DNA of 64,000 nucleotides from Colwellia sp. (GTDB lineage Bacteria; Pseudomonadota; Gammaproteobacteria; Enterobacterales; Alteromonadaceae). The notes under the pieces were generated by a model. The model was not told the DNA's origin. It searched no databases and was given only the letters and a program-made list of their open reading frames with translations. Positions 43,951 to 53,336 of this stretch are shown piece by piece. The stretch is from assembly GCA_013215295.1 (NCBI GenBank), contig JABSOZ010000005.1, positions 124,001 to 188,000 on the forward strand, given 5' to 3'. The stretch's first letter is position 1. Every line of letters starts with the position of its first letter. A program made the position numbers and the translations under genes.

Positions 43951-44601
43951 TTAATATACTTCAGCAATGGCTTGTTCCACCAGTTGTGTTAACTGTGCGT
44001 AGCCAAAATTGGTTAATGGTTTATCATTAACAAAAAATTGCGGAGTCGCTCGCACTTTTAACGTTTTACCGTCTTCAACGTCTTGTATTATCGATTGAAT
44101 AATCGTATCGCTACTTGCGTCATGAATAAATTTTTCGTGATCCAAAGGCAAGTCCTTTAATAACGCTATAGCGATTTTGGGACGTGCAACATGGTGGCGA
44201 GTCCAGCTTTGTTGATTAGCAAATAAAATATCTAATGCTGGCCAAAACTGGCCTTGTATATGTGCTGCTTCTAGAAGCTTTACTACTTGATCTGAGCCTT
44301 GGTGAAATGGGGCGTAACGCATCATTACTTTAACTTTGCCAGGATACTTTTTAATTAAGTCATTCACTAAAGGGTAAAATACCTGGCATGTTTCGCAAGC
44401 CGGATCAAAAAACTCTACAATCGTAACTCTTGCATCTTCTGAACCTTTTGTTGGAGCATTTTCACGCTCTATTATATTGAGGTTGTCACTCGAGACATTT
44501 TTATTTTTACTCGTTTCTTCTGTTTGAAATATTGTCACTGCAGCAATAAAAGCCACAATAAGAATTAAGCTTACGCTAATAAAGAGTGTTTTTTTGTTCA
44601 T
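43951..44601 (-). CDS. DsbA-like thiol oxidoreductase (BdbD type)
   Basis: The 216-residue protein is anchored by an N-terminal helix (about 5-25). The thioredoxin-fold domain starts TKGSEDARVTIVEFFDPACETCQ, with active-site Cys69-Glu-Thr-Cys72. The helical insert typical of DsbA is present (VKLLEAAHIQGQFWPALDILF), and the cis-proline loop is RATPQFFVN. CETC is not the CPHC of classical DsbA, so the redox potential may differ. It is encoded with the DsbB-like gene (four-base overlap), which suggests a dedicated pair that introduces disulfides into chosen periplasmic substrates. Confidence 0.85.
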   Translation of the reverse strand: MNKKTLFISVSLILIVAFIAAVTIFQTEETSKNKNVSSDNLNIIERENAPTKGSEDARVTIVEFFDPACETCQVFYPLVNDLIKKYPGKVKVMMRYAPFHQGSDQVVKLLEAAHIQGQFWPALDILFANQQSWTRHHVARPKIAIALLKDLPLDHEKFIHDASSDTIIQSIIQDVEDGKTLKVRATPQFFVNDKPLTNFGYAQLTQLVEQAIAEVY

Positions 44602-45041
44602 GAGGGTTCCGATTTTTTAACAAATAATAACAATAAGCCCATGATACTAAAAGTAAGTAAAGACATCATTGGCATATTTAAAAATCCAAAAACATTTAAA
44701 TGTGTTTCTGAACAGGGAATGTTTTGTACACAGGGTTGTGCGTTTTTAGGAATATAACCGGCGACTAATAACACATGAAATAATGCGGTAAGCCAGCCAG
44801 ATAAAACAAGTACCCCAGCATAGCGTGATATTTTAGCATCGAATGGGAAGAGTGCTAAAGGTAAAATAAGGACTAAAGGGTACATTGCAATTCGTTGATA
44901 CCAACAAAGCACGCAAACAGGTAATTTCACAATTTCACTAAAAAACAAACTCGCTATTGTGCTTATTGTTGCGAGTATCCAGACTAAAAACAATGCCAAC
45001 CACTCTTTTTGTATAGTGTCTGAAGTAGAGATTTGGTTCAT
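44598..45041 (-). CDS. DsbB-like disulfide bond formation protein (BdbC type)
   Basis: The 147-residue inner-membrane protein has four hydrophobic helices. The first periplasmic loop has the CxxC pair in VKLPVCVLCWYQRIAMYPL. The second loop has the Cys pair in QPCVQNIPCSETH. This is the BdbC/DsbB family arrangement that passes electrons from the DsbA-like partner to quinone. The downstream gene's start overlaps this gene's stop by four bases. It is shorter than E. coli DsbB (176), as BdbC-type proteins are. Confidence 0.88.
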   Translation of the reverse strand: MNQISTSDTIQKEWLALFLVWILATISTIASLFFSEIVKLPVCVLCWYQRIAMYPLVLILPLALFPFDAKISRYAGVLVLSGWLTALFHVLLVAGYIPKNAQPCVQNIPCSETHLNVFGFLNMPMMSLLTFSIMGLLLLFVKKSEPS

Positions 45042-45148
45042 ATATTTTATTTTAGTCGATAAGTTAAGGCATGTTGGCTATGTTACGAGGTGTTATCAAT
45101 GAATGATAACTTTATCGCATAAATTGCTGAATTTATTGTAAAGCTAAT

Positions 45149-45181
45149 ATTGAAAGTTAGCATTGAGCGTTAACTTTCAAT
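45149..45181. repeat. 11-bp inverted repeat in a divergent intergenic region
   Basis: ATTGAAAGTTA (45149-45159) pairs with TAACTTTCAAT (45171-45181). It lies between the divergent dsbB-like and mtfA genes, so it may be an operator or an mRNA leader hairpin and not a terminator. Confidence 0.4.
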
Positions 45182-45363
45182 TTATTTACTCGCAATTTCA
45201 TCATATTCGTTTGCAACGATGATTGATTAAAAGAGTTATAATATTTGGCAACAGTATTCATCAAAGTATTTAATAGCGTTTATCAAGCAACAAGCAATTA
45301 ATAACTTGATATTTGATCACATCGTACCTATTTCATAATAAACCCTTACAAGTAAATTATATT

Positions 45364-46188
45364 ATGTTGTCTTACTTACTTCCCATATTTATTGGTGTTT
45401 TTCTAATTGGTTATTCTATTGGAAAGCCTTATTGGCGCGAGTATCAGCGAGATAAAATAAGAAGCCAACCATTTAAAAAACCATGGCGTAAAATAATACA
45501 GCAAAGAATGCCTTATTTTGGACAAATGCCGACAGATTTACAATTACAGTTGAAGCAACATATTCTAGTTTTTTTGGCTGAAAAAACATTCGTGGGTTGT
45601 AATGGCGTTAAAATAACAGATGAAATTCGAATTACCATTGCTGCCCAAGCATGTCTGTTGCTACTTAACCGTAAAACAAACTTTTACCCTAAACTTAAGA
45701 CCATACTGGTTTACCCAAGAGCTTTCATTAAAGAACAACAAAATATAGGGGCTGACGGGCTACAATACAGTCAAAAAGTAGCACTTGCTGGAGAGTCATG
45801 GGATTTTGGAAAAGTGGTATTATCTTGGCAAGACACTTTAGAAGGGGCGAAGATCCCAGATGACGGACATAATGTAGTGATCCATGAGTTTGCCCATCAA
45901 CTAGACCAAGAAAACGGTAAGGCTAATGGTGCGCCAATATTAGATAAAGGTCAGAGTTATAAGTGTTGGTCTGATGTTTTTTCTGCACAATTCGAGCAAC
46001 TTAAAATGGAGAAACAAACAGGGGCACCTTCATTATTTGATTATTATGGTGCAACAAACCCCGCTGAATTTTTTGCGGTAACGAGTGAAGTGTTTTTTGA
46101 ACAAGCAAATAAGTTCCATATTAAACATCCAATGCTTTACCGGCAATTAAAAAACTACTATCAAGTTGATCCTATTCACTGGAGATAA
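45364..46188 (+). CDS. mtfA: M90-family zinc peptidase MtfA
   Basis: With ATG 45364 the protein has 274 residues and resembles MtfA in length. The first 17 residues of the longest frame (from 45313) are rejected because they add a non-family leader. The zinc motif is present in NVVIHEFAHQLDQENGKANG (HExxH), with the third ligand probably the Glu in NPAEFFAVTSEVFFE. Also seen are YPRAFI, ESWDFGKVVLSWQD and the terminal LKNYYQVDP. An N-terminal membrane stretch (YLLPIFIGVFLIGYSI) is unlike soluble E. coli MtfA. In E. coli it binds the repressor Mlc and affects glucose PTS expression; that role here is unproven. Confidence 0.88.
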   Translation: MLSYLLPIFIGVFLIGYSIGKPYWREYQRDKIRSQPFKKPWRKIIQQRMPYFGQMPTDLQLQLKQHILVFLAEKTFVGCNGVKITDEIRITIAAQACLLLLNRKTNFYPKLKTILVYPRAFIKEQQNIGADGLQYSQKVALAGESWDFGKVVLSWQDTLEGAKIPDDGHNVVIHEFAHQLDQENGKANGAPILDKGQSYKCWSDVFSAQFEQLKMEKQTGAPSLFDYYGATNPAEFFAVTSEVFFEQANKFHIKHPMLYRQLKNYYQVDPIHWR

Positions 46189-46414
46189 TATTGATTTTTT
46201 AGACCTTCAAGATTTTACATTTCAAAATAGACGTTTTATCAAACTAAAAATAGCCAATTTAATTATCTATATTTGGCTTATTTGTGTTGTTATTGGAAAA
46301 TAAGATAACTCTGGGCCTGCATTATTGCAATAAAACGTTGCTTAGCTATAGTTTAATTAGAGTGTAAAGTTTAACGATATATTTTGTTAGTAGTTAACAG
46401 GTGAGAACTGCGTT

Positions 46415-48376
46415 TTGCCTAATCATGGATTGTCGTTCAAGAAAAAAATAATTATGGGGGCGATGCTCCCCATAGTGATGCTCTGCATAATATCCTCTGT
46501 ATTCTACATCAGTCTTCAACGCCAAGCTGAAACAACTCGTTGGGTGGAACATACCCATAAAGTTATTGCTGAAGCTCATCATCTTATTAAATTATTAGTG
46601 GACATGGAAACCGGAGAACGGGGTTTTTTGATCACCGGAACAAATCACTTTTTAGAGCCGTTTAATAAAGGGATAGTGCTTTGGAATAAAAGCATGCCTT
46701 TACTCAAAGTTTTAGTGTTAGACAATGCTGAACAAGTGCGAAAGTTAGATGAAATTGAACTACTGCAAAAGAAATGGTTAACCGAAGCAGCAAACATCGA
46801 GATATCTACAAGGAAACTCGTTGAAAACTCCACTGAGGTTACAATTGATGATGTACGTATTCTCATTGAAAATGAAACAGGTAAAAATATCATAGATAAA
46901 ATTCGTTGGCTTAAAGATGCGTTTGTTTTGGTTGAAGAAAACTTGCTGGTTTTAAGACTAAAAGAACAAAAAAAATCTGCCGAAAACACGCTTGTCATTA
47001 TTGTTTTAGGCACATTGTTCGGCAGTGTTTTATCTGGACTATTTGTATTTTATTTATCAAAAAGCATTATTGGAAATCTCAATAAATTAATGGCAGGAGT
47101 TAAATATATTGAAAGTGGTAATTTTTCTCATTCAATAAATATTAACGCTAAAGATGAGTTTCAAAGACTTGGTTCAGCATTTAATCAAATGCGTGATACT
47201 CTGGAAAAATCAATTAATACTATGGAAAGTGCAGTGCAATCTAAGGGGGACTTTCTTGCAAATATGTCTCATGAAATACGTACACCGATGAATGGTGTTT
47301 TAGGGATGCTGACATTGCTTGAAGATACTCAACTAGATGATGAACAACATGAATATATAGAAAATATTCGTTTATGTGGTGATGGACTCATGGTGGTCAT
47401 AAACGATATTTTAGACATATCAAAATTAGAAGCGGGTAGACTACATTTAGAAACATTACCTTTTGATTTGAGAAAAACCATCAAAGAATGTTGCTATTTA
47501 TTGGATGTTCAAGCATCAAACAAAAGGTTAAATATTAGTACAATTATTGATAATAAGGTACCTGATACGCTAATAGGTGATAAATTAAGGATCAGGCAAA
47601 TTCTGCTTAATATTCTTAATAACGCTATAAAGTTTACTGATAAGGGCACGATCTATTTATCGGTAAAAGTAGAGTCGCACATTGCAGACCAATATTTACT
47701 GTCTTTTACAATTGTTGATCAAGGGATAGGTATTTCACCGGAAGACCAGCTGAAATTATTCAAACCTTTTTCGCAAGTAGATAATTCGATAACAAGAAAG
47801 TATGGTGGTACTGGTTTAGGTTTAATCATTTGTGCGAAACTTATTAAGCAAATGAACGGTGAAATTTCGGTGGAAAGTGAAAAAGGTAAAGGGACCACTT
47901 TCACTTTTCATCTCCCCTTAACTAAAACAGAAAGTATTATTAAAAAATCAACGGCTCAGAGAATAAGCCGCTTATCATCAGAAGTTAAACTTTCAGACAT
48001 TTACCCGATAAAAATATTGTTGGCAGAAGACAATAATATCAACCAAGTGATCGCTAAAAAACTTTTTCAAAAGCTTGGTTATAGTATAGATTTAGCCAAA
48101 AATGGTATTGAGGCGATAACAGCTGTTTATGAAAATAAATATGATATGGTTTTCATGGACATGCAAATGCCAAGCATGGATGGTGTAACTGCAACCAAGG
48201 CTATCATCAAGGAGCAACCACAAAATCATCCTTATATTGTCGCCATGACCGCAAATGTCCTACCACAGGATAGGAAAAAGTGTTTTGACGCAGGTATGGA
48301 GTATTTTGTTGGGAAACCCGTTAAAATTGAAGATATTATTAAAGCGATAGAGCATTATGGCGACAGAGAATCATGA
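46415..48376 (+). CDS. Hybrid histidine kinase: CHASE3-HAMP-HisKA-HATPase-REC
   Basis: The 653-residue membrane kinase has helices at about 12-32 and 188-210, bounding a periplasmic CHASE3 sensor (AHHLIKLLVDMETGERGFLITGTNHFLEPF). HAMP follows (about 210-265), then a HisKA domain with the phosphorylated His in NMSHEIRTPMNGVLGM. The ATPase carries N, G1, F and G2 boxes (LLNILNNAIKFT, VDQGIGISPEDQ, TRKYGGTGLGL), and the receiver domain (about 530-645) has the phospho-Asp in MVFMDMQMPSMDG. There is no Hpt domain, so a separate phosphotransfer protein would be needed. It stands alone. A TTG start with GGTGAG upstream is used; no ATG fits the first residues better. Confidence 0.92.
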   Translation: MPNHGLSFKKKIIMGAMLPIVMLCIISSVFYISLQRQAETTRWVEHTHKVIAEAHHLIKLLVDMETGERGFLITGTNHFLEPFNKGIVLWNKSMPLLKVLVLDNAEQVRKLDEIELLQKKWLTEAANIEISTRKLVENSTEVTIDDVRILIENETGKNIIDKIRWLKDAFVLVEENLLVLRLKEQKKSAENTLVIIVLGTLFGSVLSGLFVFYLSKSIIGNLNKLMAGVKYIESGNFSHSININAKDEFQRLGSAFNQMRDTLEKSINTMESAVQSKGDFLANMSHEIRTPMNGVLGMLTLLEDTQLDDEQHEYIENIRLCGDGLMVVINDILDISKLEAGRLHLETLPFDLRKTIKECCYLLDVQASNKRLNISTIIDNKVPDTLIGDKLRIRQILLNILNNAIKFTDKGTIYLSVKVESHIADQYLLSFTIVDQGIGISPEDQLKLFKPFSQVDNSITRKYGGTGLGLIICAKLIKQMNGEISVESEKGKGTTFTFHLPLTKTESIIKKSTAQRISRLSSEVKLSDIYPIKILLAEDNNINQVIAKKLFQKLGYSIDLAKNGIEAITAVYENKYDMVFMDMQMPSMDGVTATKAIIKEQPQNHPYIVAMTANVLPQDRKKCFDAGMEYFVGKPVKIEDIIKAIEHYGDRES

Positions 48377-48504
48377 TCATCTATTAATTCGTTAAGTATT
48401 TATTGGGCAAATAGATCAGCTGTAAATTAAGCTTATCAATACTTTATCAGCAAGAAGAATCTTCTATCAAATTCATCTAATTCACTGAAATTAATGTCGA
48501 TTCT

Positions 48505-49791
48505 CTAGTCCATCAAAATTTTACATTTTAAGATGGAAACTTTATCAAACGAACTAAAGCCAATTGATATACCAGATTTTTCATCTTTTCGGTTTTTAAA
48601 ATATAACATATGTGTCATTTTTCCTGATGTATTACCTAACTGATATTCTATATTGGCACTACCATTACCGTAGTATTTTATTTGATATGGGAACTGATAT
48701 TTATTCGTTCTGTCATTGTATTCTGCTTGTGCCACGCGGTATTTTAATGGGCAGTTATTGCTAGCGAGTGTCCACTTTCCATAATTTTTTGTGACATGCT
48801 TAATACTATATTTTTCTTCTGGCTTTGCTTTACCTTGGCTTACTCTATATTCAAGAGCGGAGTATTTTGCCATAGCATATGCTTCTTCAAATGCTAACAC
48901 GGCCATCACAGGTAAGTCAGGTGTTACACCAACGCCTTCCCAATTCGTTTGTGTTACAGGATTTATCGCTCTACCGGTAGGAATGAAAATTGAAAGTCTT
49001 GAAGGCAAGTCAAAAGAATGTCCGGGGTTGGCACCACCTTTGGTCGTTTCTCCAACGAGATAGGCGCGTTTTCTTACTTTTAAGTTATAGGCAAATTCCT
49101 CAGCAGCTGAAAAGGTACTCTTGCTGGTAAGAATATAAATCGGTAAATCGGGCCTTTTGGCGCCAGGAAGATCATCAATCGTCCAATACTCTTCATTTCG
49201 ATTCGTTTTTCGCCAATAAATGCTGTTGAGATGTGTCTTTTTATCAAAAAAATAACTACTGAAATAGCGGACTAAATCAGGGCTTCCTCCTCTGTTATTA
49301 CGCAAATCAATGATGAGGGAATCGACGTCTCTTAGTTGTGAAAAAATATGGTCTATCTTAGCTTTAGCTTTTGGATTTGATGAAAACTTATCAAACGCAA
49401 TAAATCCTACATTACCGTCAAGTACCTCAACTTTTCTAAAACTTTTTTCAACGTTTTCATTAATATTTATGCTTAACCCTGGTTGACGACGTTTAACTCT
49501 GATGTGTTTGTCTTGAGTGATCTCCTGAATATCATCGGTTAGTCTGTCGGCAAATATGAATATTTCGTCGTAACCAAGATATTCATTATTTTTGATATTC
49601 AGTAAAAGTTGCGATGCTACTTTATTGGCAACATCAGGAAAGACATAATTTTCTATTAACTGCTTAGATATGCTGGTTGTTATTAGCTGTTGTTTCGTTT
49701 CAGATATTTCGGCAGAACTATTAGCAATAGCGTTAAATGAAAAAACTAGGCTGATAAGGGAAGCTATTACTATAAAAAAATATTTACACAT
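48505..49791 (-). CDS. S41-family peptidase (tail-specific protease-like)
   Basis: The 428-residue secreted protein has a signal peptide (about 1-24, FNAIANS). An N-terminal helical domain (about 25-95) precedes the protease core. S41 motifs are DSLIIDLRNNRGGSPDLVRYFSSYF, the catalytic Ser in ILTSKSTFSAAEEFAYNLK and VGETTKGGANPGHSFDLPS, where the Lys or neighbouring residues complete the site, then INPVTQTNWEGVGVTPDL. There is no PDZ domain visible, which separates it from Prc/CtpA proteases. An extra C-terminal domain of about 100 residues (NNCPLKYRVAQAEYNDRT onward) is not recognised. Its substrates are unknown. It converges with the histidine kinase gene. Confidence 0.88.
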   Translation of the reverse strand: MCKYFFIVIASLISLVFSFNAIANSSAEISETKQQLITTSISKQLIENYVFPDVANKVASQLLLNIKNNEYLGYDEIFIFADRLTDDIQEITQDKHIRVKRRQPGLSININENVEKSFRKVEVLDGNVGFIAFDKFSSNPKAKAKIDHIFSQLRDVDSLIIDLRNNRGGSPDLVRYFSSYFFDKKTHLNSIYWRKTNRNEEYWTIDDLPGAKRPDLPIYILTSKSTFSAAEEFAYNLKVRKRAYLVGETTKGGANPGHSFDLPSRLSIFIPTGRAINPVTQTNWEGVGVTPDLPVMAVLAFEEAYAMAKYSALEYRVSQGKAKPEEKYSIKHVTKNYGKWTLASNNCPLKYRVAQAEYNDRTNKYQFPYQIKYYGNGSANIEYQLGNTSGKMTHMLYFKNRKDEKSGISIGFSSFDKVSILKCKILMD

Positions 49792-50262
49792 AGAAATTAT
49801 CCATATTCGTTATCTTGCAGAAATGTTAACTATCAACATAGCACTATATCAGTGGATTACGAAGTAATTCGTAACTGTTTGGTTTAGCGTTTTAAACACC
49901 TAAATTATTAAATTTAACATCATGAGAAAAAAACATTCCCACTAACTGAAAAAATTTTGCTCGTTAAACATAAGTGTATTTAGATTTTATCGAGGATAAC
50001 AATGATTCATATATAGGGAGCTTTTGATTTTAAACAGTAATAATTTGAAGCTAAACTTTTTGACCCAATAGCCGATATAGCCTTGACGGATTCATTTTAA
50101 AATTTAAATGACTTTTAATACCACCGCCCTAAAATATAATACTTTGGGTATTAAATAATATTTGTTACTTTAAATCATTCAATGGATGTCACTTTTCCTA
50201 ATTAGGTTTTGTTAATGTTAGATCAGACACATTTTCATCTTGTGTCGTGATTCGAGAATGCC
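49792..50262. other. Intergenic region upstream of the GGDEF-EAL gene
   Basis: About 470 AT-rich bases lie between divergent genes. Apart from short imperfect inverted repeats around 49856-49876, nothing such as an RNA gene, operator or coding remnant was recognised. Confidence 0.4.
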
Positions 50263-52545
50263 ATGACAGATTTAAACAGCAAAGAAATACTGCTGAAAGA
50301 AAATGAAAAATTACGTTTTGAGCTTGCCATAGCGCATGAAACTAAAGACGCACGTACAGCCCAATTATTAAAAAGTGAAGAACGCTTAGCCCTTGCAATG
50401 TGTGGTGCTAGTGACGGGCTTTGGGATTGGAATATTGAAACTGATGAAGTCTATTATTCGCCTCGCTGGAAAAGCATGCTGGGTTACGACGAGCATGAAC
50501 TCGAAAATAATTTGAATGCCTGGACTAGCCTAGTCCACACTGACGATAACCCTTATCTTGTAAATGAAGTTCAGACATTATTATCTGGCGACACAGACTC
50601 ATTTGAAGTTGAAATACGTATGCATCACAAGATGGGACATGAAGTCTATATCCGATCACGTGGTTTTAAAGTCATTCGCAACTCAAAGAGTGAACCTGTA
50701 CGTCTAATAGGCACCCATGTCGATATAACACTCCAGAAAAAAGCAGAGCTGTTTGGTGCAAGACATTCCAACATTCTTGAAATGATTGCAAAAGGAGATA
50801 CTGCGTCTGCTGTATATACTGAAATTGCCTTGATGTATGAGGAGCGTCATCTTGGGATGAGATGTTCAATGCTCGAATTAGATGGGCGTAAGTTACTCCA
50901 TGGTGCTGCACCTAGCCTTCCTAAAGCTTATTGCGAAGCCGTTCATGGTTTGATTAATGGTCCTGAAATAGGATCCTGCGGGGCATCTTCTTTTACAGGA
51001 AAGCGTGTTCTAGTTGAAGATATATCAATTGATCCTAAATGGAAGGATTTAAAGACCGTTGCACTTCCTTATGGCATGCGATGTTGCTGGTCTGAGCCCA
51101 TTAAAAGTTCCTCAGGCGATATATTAGGCGCTTTTGGTATGTATCTTGATTATCCATCATTACCTAATGAGGAAGAGTTAAATGCTCTAAAATCTGCAGC
51201 TCAACTCGCTAGCATAGTGATGGATCGAGAACAGAATCAAAAGCGTATTCGAAACTTGGCTTATACCGATGAGCTTACAAGCCTGTCTAGTCGTTCTCAC
51301 TTTTATTTAGGTGTTGAAGAGTTAATACTAATATCAGCTCGTGATCAGAAAAAATTTGCTTTGTTATATATTGATCTTGATAACTTCAAGAATGTTAACG
51401 ACACCTTTGGCCACGATATGGGAGATTTACTGCTTATAAATGTTGCTCAACGTTTAAAAACTGCATGTCGTGAAGGCGACTTTATTGCTCGTCTCAGTGG
51501 TGATGAGTTCTGTATTGCCATTAATGATGAGGTGAATGATTATGGCGCTGCTCACGTTGCTGAACGTTGTTTAGAACTTGTATCTCAGCCTTTGGCGTTA
51601 GCGGGAAGGAATTTTACACCTTCCTGCAGTATAGGCATTGCGCATTACCCCGATAATGGCACTGACCTGCGCACGATATTGAAAGCTGCTGATACTGCTT
51701 TATATTATGCAAAAGATTTGGGTAAAAATAGATATGCTTTTTATGATGTGGGTTTAACACAGAAAGCCGAGTATCGAGTTAAAATAGAGCGATCTTTAAG
51801 AGAAGCGATAGAGAACCAACAGTTGTCAGTGGTTTACCAACCAAAAATTGATATGAGAACCGGTCGCATTGTAAGCGTAGAAGCATTATCTCGTTGGGAG
51901 CATCCTCAACTCGGTCACATTTCTCCTGTAGACTTTATTGGGATGGCAGAACAAATTGGTATGATAAAAGAGCTGACTGAGTGGGTCTTGAAAACAGCTT
52001 GTCAGCAAATGGTTGTTTGGAAGGATGCTGGTTTTTCGTCAATTCGTATGGCTGTTAATATTTCTTCTAGTCACTTTCTTGACCGTGATCTGCTACCACT
52101 CATCGACAGAGTCATTAAAGATACAGGCATAATGCCAGGTGATCTTGAACTAGAAATTAGCGAGGGTGTTGTGCAAACTAATGAAGAGAACCTTGCAGTC
52201 TTTAGACATTTAAAAGAGCGAGGTGTTTTATTAACCATTGATGATTTTGGAGTAGGTTACTCATCGCTCGCTTCCCTAAAACACTTGAGTATTGATTTCT
52301 TAAAGATCGATAAATACTTTATCGATGACATGCTTATTGATAATAAGGCGAAACTTTTAGTCAGCTCGATGATAGAAATGGGACACAATATGGGGCATAA
52401 GGTTACCGCTGAAGGTGTAGAGAAAGAGGAGCAATTTGACATGCTTCAATCGTTTGGCTGCGATTCTGCACAAGGTTATTTATTTAGTAAGCCGACAAGT
52501 GCAGCGCAAATTTTAAGGTTGTTAGGCAAAAAATTAACGGGTTAA
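50263..52545 (+). CDS. PAS-GAF-GGDEF-EAL cyclic-di-GMP protein
   Basis: The 760-residue soluble protein has four domains in order: PAS (about 45-165, ASDGLWDWNIETDEVYYSPRW), GAF (about 175-325, with LLHGAAPSLPKAYCEAVHG), GGDEF (about 335-490) and EAL (about 505-750). The cyclase site reads RLSGDEF with an RxxD product-inhibition site just before it (REGD). The EAL site has EALSRW, ELEISE, the DDFGVGYSSL loop and VTAEGVE. Both activities could therefore be intact. No membrane segment is seen, so the PAS and GAF domains must sense cytoplasmic signals. It is monocistronic. It probably tunes motility or biofilm through cyclic-di-GMP, inferred from the family. Confidence 0.93.
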   Translation: MTDLNSKEILLKENEKLRFELAIAHETKDARTAQLLKSEERLALAMCGASDGLWDWNIETDEVYYSPRWKSMLGYDEHELENNLNAWTSLVHTDDNPYLVNEVQTLLSGDTDSFEVEIRMHHKMGHEVYIRSRGFKVIRNSKSEPVRLIGTHVDITLQKKAELFGARHSNILEMIAKGDTASAVYTEIALMYEERHLGMRCSMLELDGRKLLHGAAPSLPKAYCEAVHGLINGPEIGSCGASSFTGKRVLVEDISIDPKWKDLKTVALPYGMRCCWSEPIKSSSGDILGAFGMYLDYPSLPNEEELNALKSAAQLASIVMDREQNQKRIRNLAYTDELTSLSSRSHFYLGVEELILISARDQKKFALLYIDLDNFKNVNDTFGHDMGDLLLINVAQRLKTACREGDFIARLSGDEFCIAINDEVNDYGAAHVAERCLELVSQPLALAGRNFTPSCSIGIAHYPDNGTDLRTILKAADTALYYAKDLGKNRYAFYDVGLTQKAEYRVKIERSLREAIENQQLSVVYQPKIDMRTGRIVSVEALSRWEHPQLGHISPVDFIGMAEQIGMIKELTEWVLKTACQQMVVWKDAGFSSIRMAVNISSSHFLDRDLLPLIDRVIKDTGIMPGDLELEISEGVVQTNEENLAVFRHLKERGVLLTIDDFGVGYSSLASLKHLSIDFLKIDKYFIDDMLIDNKAKLLVSSMIEMGHNMGHKVTAEGVEKEEQFDMLQSFGCDSAQGYLFSKPTSAAQILRLLGKKLTG

Positions 52546-52798
52546 TCCTTAGCCGTTCATCTTATTTAGCCATCAAGTTGTAGATTTGCGAATCGTTTTT
52601 CCTAGGAGTCTATTAATACCTGACGAAATAAGATTAATAACCATCATATAATCATATATCTAGAGCCATGTGCTGGAACTATAGTAATATGGTCAGATAA
52701 GGCTATTAATAAATTATTACCTTGAACAATGTGTGTGCTAACAGCCGACATTCACTTTCTAATATATTTAATTTTCTAGAGATTTCTAAAGACCCCCT

Positions 52799-53320
52799 AT
52801 GCGTTTATTAAAATCAACCATTCATCCTGACATCAGTGATATGTTAGCAAAAAGTTTCACCCGCAAAGCGACACGCGCTATTATACTAAATGGTGAAAAT
52901 ATTCTATTACTCTATACTAAACGTTATCACGATTATAGCTTGCCGGGTGGCGGAATTGATGAGGGCGAAAGTAATATTGATGGCTTAATTCGTGAACTAA
53001 AAGAAGAAACAGGTGCACATAATGTGCAGAATATTCAAGAGTTTGGTTTATACGAAGAATTTAGACCTTGGCATAAACCAGATTTTGAATTTATGCATAT
53101 GGAGTCTTACTGTTATATTTGTTCAATAGATGACGAGTTACTTGAACCTGAGTTTGAATTGCACGAAATTGATAATGGTATGCATCCTATTTGGATGAAT
53201 ATTCACCAAGCCATAAGTCACAATGAAAATACCATAGAAAACAGCCAAAAAAAGGGCCTTTCTATTGAGCGCGAAACTTTTTTGTTAAAACTGATTGTCA
53301 GTGAACTTTTAACTAAATAA
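52799..53320 (+). CDS. NUDIX hydrolase
   Basis: The 173-residue protein contains a complete NUDIX box, GGIDEGESNIDGLIRELKEETGA (positions about 59-81), with the metal-binding REL-EE pattern. Just before it is the strand YSLPGGG. A long C-terminal part (DELLEPEFELHEIDNGMHPIWMN) is typical of larger nucleotide pyrophosphatases. It should hydrolyse a nucleoside diphosphate linked to another group; which one cannot be read from sequence. It begins 250 bases after the GGDEF-EAL gene and ends 16 bases before the AraC-HDOD gene, so it is likely co-transcribed with the latter. Confidence 0.9.
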   Translation: MRLLKSTIHPDISDMLAKSFTRKATRAIILNGENILLLYTKRYHDYSLPGGGIDEGESNIDGLIRELKEETGAHNVQNIQEFGLYEEFRPWHKPDFEFMHMESYCYICSIDDELLEPEFELHEIDNGMHPIWMNIHQAISHNENTIENSQKKGLSIERETFLLKLIVSELLTK

Positions 53321-53336
53321 ACGTGAAGAAAGCAAA

